Source of the DNA: Hymenopellis radicata
Lineage: Eukaryota; Basidiomycota; Agaricomycetes; Agaricales; Physalacriaceae
Direction: 5' to 3'
DNA length: 16,707 nucleotides
NCBI GenBank assembly: GCA_015501595.1
Contig: JADNRX010000983.1
Coordinates: 1 to 16,707 of the forward strand
In this document: piece after piece, positions 1 through 8,970 of the stretch
How the letters are laid out: each line of letters starts with the position of its first letter
Numbering within the stretch: the stretch's first letter is position 1
Position numbers and translations under genes: made by a program
The notes under the pieces: generated by a model
Told to the model about the DNA's origin: nothing
What the model saw: the letters and a program-made list of their open reading frames with translations, nothing else
Databases searched by the model: none

Positions 1-21
1 CGTTGGACGGCTATCGAGAAT

Positions 22-740
22 TTAATGAGCTCTGCCTTTCAGAGTAACACCAGCAAAGTCCTTCTCGACTGCTCCCGGGACCAGGAAATTCTTGTCCCAA
101 TACGTCTTCGCCGACAAGCTTGTTCGCATTCTGTTTTCAGTTCATCGCTCTCGATAAGAAGCATACTCCGCCCTTTGATGCCGTCACCCTACAAGACAGA
201 CGATGGCACCATCTTCTCTATTCCTTGTTCCTACGCTCGCGGTCTGAACATCCAGAAATTGCAGACTCCCCTCGCCATCCAGCATAGTCTCTATGTCTTC
301 TCTTTTTCCCCAATATGACAAGTGATTGACTTTGCGGGCTTTATTCCTCATGCGTGCGATTTCAAGTGACAGCGCCATCCTCGCTGAATACACTTCGACT
401 TGCGCTCCTGTTATTCTCATACTGATTTTGGTACGGTGAATATGATGTCCTTTTTGTTTCTGGACGAATGCTGACATTTCACCCGTAGAAGACGCTACTG
501 GTGTGTACTACTACGGTACCGCAAGCACCAATGAGGGACTCTTGAATGTCAACTTGAAGAAAAATTGATGCGCGTTCAGAAGCTGCATCGATATTGGCGG
601 TTACGCTGTCAGCATGTCGTCACCATCGTTGTATCCTCCCCAAACCCAAGTCCGACTACCACACCTGAAGAAGTCAACGAAAAGCGACAGTTTTGGCGAC
701 GATGTCCCGGACACAGTATCGTAATGTGGTGATGATTCCG
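22..740 (-). CDS. Unidentified multi-exon protein, C-terminal part
   Basis: I do not recognise this family. On the minus strand four exons join in one frame: 740-665, 605-483, 421-188 and 130-22, ending in TAA at 24-22. Introns are 664-606 (GTGTGG...CTGACAG), 482-422 (GTGAAA...ATCAG) and 187-131 (GTGACG...AACAG); all are 57-61 nt and phase 2. The joined product is about 179 residues. It has a beta-rich stretch (ASIFLQVDIQESLIGACGTV), a basic helical stretch (ALSLEIARMRNKARK) and the tail KDFAGVTLKGRAH. No signal peptide or membrane segment is visible. The 5' end is unresolved: an in-frame TGA at 744-742 means the first modelled exon must be entered by splicing, with AG at 742-741 as a candidate acceptor; the ATG at 878 is one possible start. 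The gene is divergent from the Frag1-like gene. The four-exon frame agreement is the main support; function is unknown. Confidence 0.5.
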
Positions 741-1343
741 CTCATTTCCCATCAGCCCGCTCTACGTTCCGGGGCGCTAAAAGGAGGCAGTGCAGCAGCG
801 AGGCGAGGGTGAAGCCATGTGTGTGGGTGCAGAAAGATATATATTCATCACTGGGTCGGGTGCTCGCGCCGGAGGCATGGTTGGGTGTATGAGGCTGTTC
901 CCGCCCAGGCATTAGGAAGCCGAGTGCCGCTGAGTTCGCACTATAATTCAGTGCTAAAGCTGGAAATCGTCAGGTGGATGGTTGTAGTCGTCAATGATGA
1001 CTATCGTGTGAGTTCAGAGAATTAAGTCGACGTCAAAGGGCTGCCTCTTCGCTTGCTACAATCAATATTTCCGGTTAGTCGGCTTTCTGGATATCGTTGT
1101 CCCCAATGCGATGATATCTACGTCTGCGCAAATTGCCAAGGCCTCGCACACGCAGCTTGACCGAGTTGACATTAAGCGCCGGCCGCAAGAATCAATGGAG
1201 TGGCGATGATGTCAGAATTTATGACAATCGCGGGGATCACAGTGATGATAAACCCACAATCCCTGCGTCTCTTCACGCCTTTTCCGTTACGCCCCCTTCA
1301 CGACATTTCTCTTCTTTACACAAGTCCTAACACTGAACCAGCC
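741..1343. other. Intergenic region between divergent genes
   Basis: About 600 bases that probably hold the 5' end of the minus-strand gene and the promoter of the plus-strand Frag1-like gene. Open frames here are short, lack splice support and do not resemble known proteins. The last 60 bases before the ATG at 1344 are rich in C and T (1286-1320), as is common in fungal 5' leaders. I see no tRNA, repeat or clear TATA box. Confidence 0.4.
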
Positions 1344-2311
1344 ATGTTCTCGCTTGCACATCGCCACTGGGTTTATGTCTGGATTCCGATCGTTGGCTCG
1401 TGCATGTGGTTTTGTGCGAACAATTCTCAGTGGCGTTTACGAGCGCTGACATGTCTCGCGTTTAGCTACATTACTAGCCATGCTAATCACTTATTTTGCT
1501 ACGGGCAGACCGCATTATGGTGCGCAGACTCAATTCACATCTCAGCCATATACTGATCGACATGTTTACACACAGTCTCCCAGGACGGTTCCATTCCGTA
1601 CATATCTGATATCGGCGCCGATATTCTCAAGCCGCTATTCATCGTCGGGTGCTCATTTACCGCTGTCGGCTTCTTCCTCTCTTTATCGGTCGAGCGCGCG
1701 TTGCGGCATCATGGGCGCCTCGTGCCCGGCATGCGTCGTCGCGAGAAGGCTTTTGGCTATCTGGCCATCTTTGCATCGTTTGTTGGTGGATGTGGACTCA
1801 TTCTGCTATCTATATTCGATACGAAGCGGCACACAACTCTGCACCGACTATTCTTGCTCATCTTCATTCTGGGTGTGGCTTTCAGCGCGTTGTTCACTGT
1901 TATTGAGGTGCGCGAATTGTGTTGTTTTCTGTTACGTGTTCTGACAAGTGATGACAGTATCGTTGGTTGAGCAAAGACTATCGCTTCGTCCGAGAGTTGC
2001 GACACGCATATGTAGCTAAGGCTGTCATCGCATCAGTGCTTGTTGTGCTTGCCATTGCATTTGGTATTGCTTTATATACAAGCACAGATGTCGGAGGTAC
2101 GTCGACGCCTCAATTCAAGTACTCTGGTCTGACGTTTTTTCCAGCCGTTCTGGAATGGGTCATCTCGTTTGGATTCACGCTCTATCTTCTGACTTTCTTC
2201 TTCGATTTGCGGCAGTCAAAGGGAGTCGAAGAGGGGGAATTAAGGTCAAACACCTTTTTGATGCGCGCACGAAGTTTTGCACCTCGAGTGGGGGGACGAG
2301 AGCGGGCATGA
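1344..2311 (+). CDS. Frag1/DRAM/Sfk1 family six-pass membrane protein
   Basis: Exons are 1344-1413, 1466-1519, 1576-1907, 1958-2096 and 2145-2311, with introns of 48-56 nt, all GT...AG. The product is about 253 residues. Six hydrophobic segments can be seen, for example VYVWIPIVGSCMWF, LKPLFIVGCSFTAVGFFLSL, FGYLAIFASFVGGCGLILL and AVLEWVISFGFTLYLLTFFF. Family landmarks are an early ISDIG motif after the first membrane segment and a closing LEWVISFGFTLYLL...DLR. The family includes yeast Sfk1 (plasma membrane, phosphoinositide kinase and lipid organisation), mammalian FRAG1/PGAP2 (GPI lipid remodelling) and DRAM (autophagy); which role applies here cannot be told. The fourth intron (2097-2144, ending TTTTTTCCAG) could also be read through, adding 16 residues, but removing it gives the family-like VGAVLEW junction. 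The ATG at 1344 opens directly onto the first membrane segment. Family assignment is firm, function is not. Confidence 0.88.
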
Positions 2312-3811
2312 TACACGCGGACTTTCAGACTTGCTATTCTACATGCGCATTGCTATCCCATCTATCCTGATCTGTTAATACATCGTAATCATTAATGACT
2401 AGTACATTTTCATCTGTACTGCATGTAGGAAACATGTTTTCCGCGCATTTGTGCGACGACATCACGAAACTTGTTCCCGTCTACTCGTAGGGACTTGTGT
2501 CAAGTTAATGACGATCCTTTCAGCCGTGGCGTTGAGTGTGTTCACAGCATTCGGAGATCTAGTAGCGACTCGGATGGGTCTAATTTTGACTGTGCGTCGC
2601 ATCGGGACTCTTGTTCAAGGGTTCAAAGCTACTTTACATGTCGCAATGGAAGACCAATCTCCTCCCGAATCAGCTGCACATTTACGACAGCGGGATCGCG
2701 AGTCGCGACGCGTGACGGAAGCGCGTCTTGCCGTAAAACCTGATCACACAAGCACTTGTGTGTCTCGGGGAACGTGCATCCCTCTATAATTGTTTCTGTA
2801 TACCGATAAGAATAGAGCGTGCAGTGTCAACCGTCAGTCTCAGGTGGAATTCTTTTGTTCTCTGCCGAGAAGCCGCGGCTACTCAACCGATGAACCGACG
2901 GTCCAGCGGTTGCGGATGTTTTAGTCGGCTGATCATGCACGATAGGGTCTCACACTCACGGCCTCCACTGTCCAGCATGGCGCTGTCTACGCCTCATAGC
3001 TGAACCGCTGGACTGCTGGAAACGTCGACAACACGATGGCGTCTTAGTGCCTGATGACTGGGTTCATCACGAGGTAAACTTGGTCCAGTGTCAAGGACTC
3101 TACTTCACGCCTTGCCCACTAAAGTTACACGCATGGCTAGCATGGAAATGAAGCCCGATCGCATTCAATGGTCCTCCTGTGGCTCTCCTGTGTGATCCCA
3201 GTGCCTAGTCTTACCGGCGGTATCGGTCTGATTCCGAACGGTTATCACGACAAACGACCAGCGAAAACAAATTGACGAACTAGCACACCGCATGCCGCTG
3301 ATTTGCCAATATGTGCGTTGACCCTCGAGATAGGCTGGCTCGTTTAACGCATTTCCTGCACACTAACACGTCCTACTTGATACAGCACGATGATCCATCC
3401 ACCCCCAGTTTTTTCCAGTCGTTTAGGAGTGAAGGCAAGCTCCGCAGGTGCATTGAGTTGGATCACCCCCAAATGCAAGCCGCAGGGTCTGTCTGCCAAG
3501 CCCGGCGGCAACGCACAGATGACGACTGTTATTTCAATATCGGCAACGCCACGTTCATCCCTCCGTCCTTCGCTTCCTGTTCGTGCTGCTCTTCTTCGAG
3601 GTCTACTCATTGGACAACTGATATTCCATGTTATATCTTCTCATTTAGTCTGCAAAAAGCGTACTGATAGCTTCTCAGGAAAGTTATACAGTATCAAGGT
3701 TGGGTACCTCCCCCTTGGTCGATCAAGATCGACTAATTCAATCCTGAACCATTCTTTCGAAAGACTGCCCAATCAGATTAAGCAATTGATCTTGATTTGC
3801 GGAATATAAAA
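2312..3811. other. Long region without a confident gene
   Basis: About 1.5 kb. A plus-strand frame from ATG 2507 to 2789 (about 93 residues, starting with a hydrophobic stretch MTILSAVALSVFTAFG) is open, but it has no recognisable motif and another frame is open over the same bases; I do not call it. From 3311 to 3809 three overlapping frames on both strands are open (3311-3667 plus, 3390-3809 plus, 3610-3344 minus), which hints at real or former coding sequence without telling which strand. An 11-bp perfect inverted repeat, GTCCAGCGGTT at 2901-2911 and its complement at 3003-3013, brackets about 90 bases. The last part must contain the promoter and leader of the HMG-box gene. No tRNA or transposon ends were seen. 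Confidence 0.4.
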
Positions 3812-5065
3812 ATGACCTCCAACACGCCGATTCCTTACTTTCCGAACCCCCATGAACTCCCTGCACCAGATGACACCTCTCCTTCCGCCGGCCCATCTGG
3901 CTGGACACCCCAAAACCCTGACGGCGACGATGTCCACTATGAACATCGACATGGTGTTCTCGTCTCCCGTCCTAGCTACGCTATCTTTCGGGCTGAAGGA
4001 TCGCGAGCAGAGGCACAACGGAAGAAGGCCAATCCTCCTCGTCCTCCGAATCCCTTCATCCTCTTCCGCAACGACTACACCAAAAAACACGCGAAGGGCG
4101 GTCCCAAGGTTCGTCGGAATGCGCATAGTGGACCGCTGGAGGACTCGCACTCAAAGCGCGCCGGACAGGCCTGGCGCGCGCTAACAGCCGAGGAGAAGCG
4201 GCCGTGGCAGCTCCTCGCGAAGAAGGCCGGCGAGGAGCACGCCAAGATGTACCCTGATTACCGCTATCGGCCCAACAAGCGCCTGCCCGCCAGTGCTCTT
4301 CGCCATCACCGTTTACCCACCTCGTTCTGCCGAACGTCGAGCAACGAGCGCTCCCATTCTGAGACTACGCGCAGCGTTTCTCCCCACTCTGACTATGATA
4401 ATTCGTCGTCGCCGACATCACCGTCTACCTCTCAGAGCGCGTCTCCTCCGCTGCTCGTACCATCAGAGGCGCGCGTTATATACCGGCGGTCGACGTCTGT
4501 CCCCACCTCACAACAAGCATCGACATCAACCGCCATGGTCGAAGACGAAGGCTTCGACCTTTCGTCCAAACGGCGATCAAGGTCCCTTCACGAGGGTGCC
4601 TCGTTCTATCCTACGTTTCCCTTCGCGGACACGTCCGCTCCTACCGACTTGAACTACTACCAGGTGAGCCCCCACCCTGTCTATCCCGAGTGCCTATATT
4701 CATGCCTCATGTTCTAGCAATACTATTACGCCGCAGATTCGCCGAGCGACGAGTCGGCGTACTATTCTCCGCCACCGCTGTACACGCCGACGAATGACGC
4801 GCACGTCGCGTCGAGTCTAGCGGGATGGAATGGCGAACCCGTTCCTGAGCCCATGCAGTGCGCTCATCAGCCGCAGTGGTCCGCGGACTCTCCGGCTTCT
4901 ATCTACGACTCGTACGCTCAACCGCAAGACGCGTCTTGGGGAGCTTTGTACCCGATGCAGACAGACACAGTCATGCTCGATCCCGTTTTGCAACAACACG
5001 CCGACCAGACCTATGTTGCCTTCTCAGCTTATTCTCCCTCCGACATGGAAGGATCATACTGTTGA
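3812..5065 (+). CDS. HMG-box (MATA_HMG-type) transcription factor
   Basis: Two exons, 3812-4663 and 4718-5065, flank a 54-nt intron (GTGAGC...GTTCTAG). The product is 399 residues. The start is the ATG at 3812 in context AAAAATGACC; no earlier in-frame ATG exists. The HMG box spans roughly residues 74-157. It opens with PPRPPNPFILFR, continues with SKRAGQAWRALTAEEKRPW and ends with HAKMYPDYRYRPNKR. This is the signature of fungal MATA_HMG/Ste11-like sequence-specific factors, which act in the nucleus, often in mating or development. A basic linker (GGPKVRRNAHSG) lengthens the loop between helices 1 and 2. The rest is low complexity: Ser/Pro-rich from about 175 to 260, a basic SSKRRSRSL patch, then a Tyr/Gln/Pro-rich tail that could be an activation region. 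It converges with the C2-domain gene, 267 bases apart. It is not evidence of a mating-type locus, since no homeodomain, pheromone or receptor gene is present here. Confidence 0.92.
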
Positions 5066-5332
5066 ACCATGCTGACCACTCAATTTATTTCCTATATGTA
5101 AGTCTTTCCACTGGTTGGGTGGCATGATATTCATTCTTTCGCAGATTTTAACCGCCGCGTCAATTCGCGTCTAATGCTACTCTATGTACCTTGTCTCGAC
5201 TGTCTCCTTACCTATGTATTTATCTTATGCATTACTATCTTATTGTCACGAAGCTTTCACGCGGTCGCGTATAAAGTTATCGATAATTATTACACTGTAC
5301 TCCCACCTGTACGCGTTTTTACCAATCTACTT

Positions 5333-7126
5333 CTACCTCCAACCGCCTGGAATGCCAGAGGATGATCCATCAGAAGGCGCTCGTCCGCTGCCAGAGTCTA
5401 TTGGACTGAGGTTCAGCTCCATATCTAGTTTACGCGCCAGCTCCATGTCGCGTTCCTCTTGTTCTTTCCTGCGCGCTGCTGCGGCTTCTGCTGCACGTAA
5501 TTCCAAGACGCGTGGGTCCTCCTTTAGCTGCGACGGCTGTTTTCTTGGAGGAGATGGCTGTCTTCGTGGAGGCGAAGGTTGCCTAGGAGGAGATGGCTGC
5601 CTGCGCGGTGGAGAAGGCTGTCGGTATGGAGCCGGCGCGTCTGATGATGAAGGAGAAGGAGCCACGGCACCCGGCGGCAAGGGAAGTGGCGTTTGGTATC
5701 GGGCAATCAGGTAAGGGTCAGGAAGATTGTTGCGTTCTGGAGGCGGAGGCGATTGATGATATTGTGGATGAGAATAAGCCGCCGGAGAATATGTAGGCTG
5801 TCCATAATAAGTCTGCGGTGGGTATTGATTTGCAGGATACGGAGTCTGCGTTGGAGGTGATTTGGTAGGTATGTTGCTGCTGAGGGGGACAGGAAGTGGT
5901 GGGTACGTCTGCTGATGTTGTGGTGCTGCACCCGGCGGTGGGTACGTTGGCTGATGTTGCGGGGGTGCATAATTAGTATGCGACGGAGGCTGGTAGTAAG
6001 TGTAGGAAGACGGGGTCGACGCGGGAGGAGGGGCTGGGGTGTGTCCTTGGGCAGGCGCCGGTGTCGCCGGTGCAACGGTAACGTTTGGAAGTGGAAACAT
6101 GGGTGGGGCGGTTGACGGATTGTATTCGTGATGATCAGCCCACAATGGATTGGGCGTATGAGATGGAGGAGGTGCCTGATCATTCCTCACAGGAGGTGAG
6201 GATCATCGTATGGGTTAGGATAACTGTTACGGTGTGACGAGGGTATCTCGGACGAAAGTGGTCTCGAAGGAGGCGCGGAACCAGTCTTGGGTCCTGGCCG
6301 TAAAATCGTTGGGACGCGCGCAGGTGCCTCATTTGGAAGAGGTGGCAAAGCATCATTTCTATGAGTCGGAGAATGCGACGATGAACGAGACGAAGGAGGC
6401 GAGTGCGGATTGGGATGGGGATTGAGACGTTGTCCATTCCGATTTGGACTGACATCAGGTCTGCCCGCAGGCTTCAATTGACTGGGAACCTGGTAGTAGG
6501 AGGCTGGCCGAGCAAGCCGTTCAGCAGGAGTCCATTTAGATGGTCGGCGCTGGAGAGGCTTTCCCGGTTGCACAACGGGAGGCGCAAGCATGGGCTGCTG
6601 CTGCTGCTGCTTAGGCGCTTTTGGTGCAGGAGGAGGCGCATTTGAGAAATAGGTCATTTCAAGGTAGACCTCGCCACGCTGGACGCCATCGATGTCAAGG
6701 AGGACCCAGTCTATCCCAAAGCTTAGTATTGGGCTGTAACTGTCGGATACAGTGCACACACCATCGAATTCACCAGTCTTGAGCGTCTCATTCACGTCGA
6801 TCTTGCCAGTGCCCAGAATTTCGTTTGTTCGTGACTCCTTCGACCAGCAAGATATCTCCAGTTTCCTGTATTTATCTGCAGAATCCTTCATGATAGGGAA
6901 TCGCAGCTCAGAATCCCATACTGGATGCTGACCGCCCTTGACATCGACCTCTGACTTCTGCGTAGTCCCTATACAGCAATGAGTGACGGATTGCACGGAT
7001 TTGGACGCGCTCACCGTTGAGAACAGCCTGACAATAGACATCTTGCTTGTAAAACGAGTGCTTGTCGATGAGATTGCGGCCTTTGAGGATAACGACGATG
7101 AGGGTCCCCAATTCTTCTTTGGACAT
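5333..7126 (-). CDS. fic1: C2-domain proline-rich protein, Inn1/Fic1 (ingression) type
   Basis: Exons on the minus strand are 7126-7015, 6968-6762 and 6710 onward; introns 7014-6969 (46 nt) and 6761-6711 (51 nt) are GT...AG and restore a continuous C2 domain. The C2 domain covers about residues 5-125 (GTLIVVILKGRNLIDKHSFY, HPVWDSELRFPI, RGEVYLEMTYF). Then follows a long Pro/Ser/Gln-rich region with many PxxP sites, a QQQQQ run, and a tandem PSPPRRQ-like block at about 5625-5531. Near the C-terminus is a charged helix (EEERDMELARKLDMELNL in essence). In yeasts Inn1/Fic1 binds SH3 proteins of the cytokinetic ring and promotes septum formation; that role is inferred from this architecture. The frame breaks at TGA 6189-6187, where the proline-rich sequence resumes in another frame. 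Either one base is missing there (giving about 565 residues) or a weak 53-nt intron 6238-6186 (GTCACA...GTGAG) is removed (547 residues). Stop is TAG at 5335-5333. Confidence 0.83.
5530..5627 (-). repeat. Tandem PSPPR-coding repeat
   Basis: Within the Fic1-like gene, imperfect 18-24-nt units encode five successive QPSPPR-like peptides (units end RR, R, RR, RK). On the plus strand this appears as repeated GGAGGAGATGGCTG-like blocks. Such repeats present arrays of SH3-type or phosphorylatable SP sites and are prone to length change. Confidence 0.75.
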
Positions 7127-7607
7127 TGTTCAAGCTGTAAAGCAGTGGAGCAAGTCCTTTTATACGCCTGAAAGCTGTGATCACGGTCAGAGGCAATGAC
7201 GGGTGATGGCAAGTCGATGCAGTGCTCACTGCGCGTCAACATTTCTCACGAATTATACCCACTTCCGCAGCACGTGCTCTGTACTCTCGCGTTTGGAGGA
7301 CTGATTTGAAACTCTTCGATACTGCGTAGCTCGCGTCCCAACGTCTGACGGCCTCTGTGTCCCGACTTGTTCGCGGGGTCCTCTGTTACTTCCGGATCAA
7401 TCTATCATGTTCGTCTGTCGTACGGACGGCTGTCCGATCAGCTGTACTGTCGTTGATGGCTATGACATTGAACGGTCGAGTCAGTCATAGTATTCGTAAG
7501 GTACTTATTGGCATGCCGAAGACTACCCCCTTCACGCCTGCTTTAACTGCAAAAAGTATCACGGTACGTACAACAACTCGACGAGGTCAGATGCCTTCAA
7601 ACGGTTA
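7127..7607. other. Upstream region of the Fic1-like gene
   Basis: About 480 bases that should contain the promoter and leader of the minus-strand C2-domain gene. Short open frames occur on both strands around 7400-7600, for example a plus-strand frame from 7357, but none has a motif, splice support or consistent coding bias. I see no RNA gene or repeat here. Confidence 0.35.
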
Positions 7608-8539
7608 CTATAGCTCGCAGATATCGATGCTGCAGGGGGCTTCCAAGCCCAGAATTTTCATATTCACCAGATACAAAACTGGAGACATTAAGTATAATTC
7701 ATCTATGCGTAAGTGAAAATCATAGGTACCCCATCCGAGTTTTACTCCATCCAGACCACGACATGGACCCACTGCCTCCTTGAACGCGTCCACATCAGAA
7801 TGAAACCCATCACAGAACTCAGAGTTGTCGCCTGTCCCTCTCTTAATCGCGCGCAGCTTCTTCCCACACTCCGCGTCACTCATCGAGATATAGACATCAT
7901 ATCGGTGTTCAACGGCGCCTTTACTCAACATCTGCCGCGGATTCAGTCTTGCCCTCGTGTTCTGCTGCGTCTTACACTGCTCTTACTTATGGTACTTCGA
8001 TTGGACCAAGTCTCGAGGCTCAATTTTACTCCATCTGTTTCCTAACAAGGGACACGGGGGTATTTCTGATTCCTGAAGGACGCCACATCAGAGGAATAGT
8101 AAACGTGCATTTCAACTCCGATGCATTCACACCGTATCCTCATAACACTACTAATGAGACTCCACGCCCTCCTCCTCCATCTCCTTCGACCGCTCAGCTG
8201 CTGACTGAATCCACGCGTCGAGCACCTCGCCCTTCTTCAGGCCCTTCCTCGGGGCTGCGATTCATGAACCGCATCCGATACCTCTCGTTTGACACATGCA
8301 GAGCAGCCACATGAGATTTCGTGCGAGCGAAGAGCCTTCTTCCGTGTCCGTAAGGTGGCAGGACGGTATCGTAATCCCTTCTCCTTCTTCGCTGTCCCGA
8401 GCCGCGCGCATCTGCATGATAAAGACTTTATGATATATTACCTGCTGCCGAAAGAACTTTTCAAACCCCCGTATACTCACTAATACGTGCCCTTAACATT
8501 CATATTCGGAAGCATGAACAGGAAGACGCGCCCTTTCAT
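7608..8539 (-). pseudogene. Fragmented coding-like sequence, unknown family
   Basis: Several minus-strand stretches read like protein but do not form one frame. From ATG 8539 the reading MKGRVFLFMLPNMNVKGTY runs into a good donor (GTGAGT near 8482) with an acceptor GCAG near 8412. The downstream exon reads DYDTVLPPYGHGRRLFARTK...HVSNERYRMRFMN to about 8260. The frame then shifts by one base at a CCCC run, and resumes as PRKGLKKGEVLDAWIQ...AERSKEMEEEG up to TAG 8153-8151. Further down another minus frame (about 7950-7690) gives NPRQMLSKGAVEHRYDVY, then CDGFHSDVDAFKEAVG. I do not recognise the family. It may be a decayed gene, one broken by sequence errors as its neighbours seem to be, or two unrelated fragments. 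The limits given are those of the visible pieces. Confidence 0.33.
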
Positions 8540-8544
8540 TGAGC

Positions 8545-8613
8545 GAACGGAACACCGATGTTCCATGCAGGTTCCATGAACTGGTGTCCGTTCACTTGAG
8601 TCCGTTCACTTGA
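8545..8613. repeat. Cluster of short direct and inverted repeats
   Basis: GTCCGTTCACTTGA is repeated exactly in tandem at 8586-8599 and 8600-8613. GAACGGAACACC at 8545-8556 is the near-perfect complement (one extra base) of GGTGTCCGTTC at 8583-8593, and GTTCCATG occurs twice in the loop (8560-8567 and 8571-8578). The structure could form a hairpin. It lies just upstream of the ATG of the fragmentary minus-strand sequence. Confidence 0.7.
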
Positions 8614-8650
8614 TGACCCTGCGATTGTCCCTGGTAAGAAAGTCAGTTGA

Positions 8651-8673
8651 GTGGCGCTGGCGTGCAGCGCCAC
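8651..8673. repeat. Perfect 9-bp hairpin
   Basis: GTGGCGCTG and its exact complement CAGCGCCAC are separated by a 5-base loop (GCGTG). It lies in a non-coding stretch between the dolichol kinase gene and the fragmentary minus-strand sequence. No T-run follows, so it is not a classical terminator; the role is unknown. Confidence 0.7.
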
Positions 8674-8970
8674 ACATTACCCCCCTCTTTCATTCACCAC
8701 ATCGATCGATGGCCTGATGATATTACTTTCACCGTGCGCAGAAGCATAAGCCGAATGGTCAATTACAGCAGACATTTGCTAAGGAAACTGCGTGGGACAT
8801 TCATGGTCAGAGATACCCCAGCCCGGTTAGTATGACGTGAAGCACTTCTCCAAACTCGACAGAAAACAAAGCAACGACCAACTGACATCGACATAAATCA
8901 TTATCTGGTTTCCTTGAAGACGTCAATCCAACCAGCAAACATACTGGAGAGCTCTACAACACTTGTTTAT

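Larger units (their letters stand above)
8540..8970. other. Repeat-rich intergenic region downstream of dolichol kinase
   Basis: About 430 bases with no convincing gene; the plus-strand frame 8647-8835 has no recognisable feature. The segment probably holds the 3' end of the dolichol kinase transcript and the 5' side of the fragmentary minus-strand sequence. It contains the short direct and inverted repeats annotated separately. Confidence 0.4.

Noticed and set aside
184..477. Single minus-strand ORF of 97 codons starting MSAFVQKQ
   Set aside because: Its first part is better explained as intron 482-422; the spliced model links it with coherent exons on both sides.
3812..5065. A mating-type locus
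   Set aside because: The HMG box is of the MATA class, but no homeodomain pair, pheromone or receptor gene is nearby, and basidiomycete mating loci are defined by those.
5184..5714. Plus-strand ORF of 176 codons, Gly/Cys-rich
   Set aside because: It is the shadow of the PSPPR-repeat and charged helix of the minus-strand Fic1-like gene.
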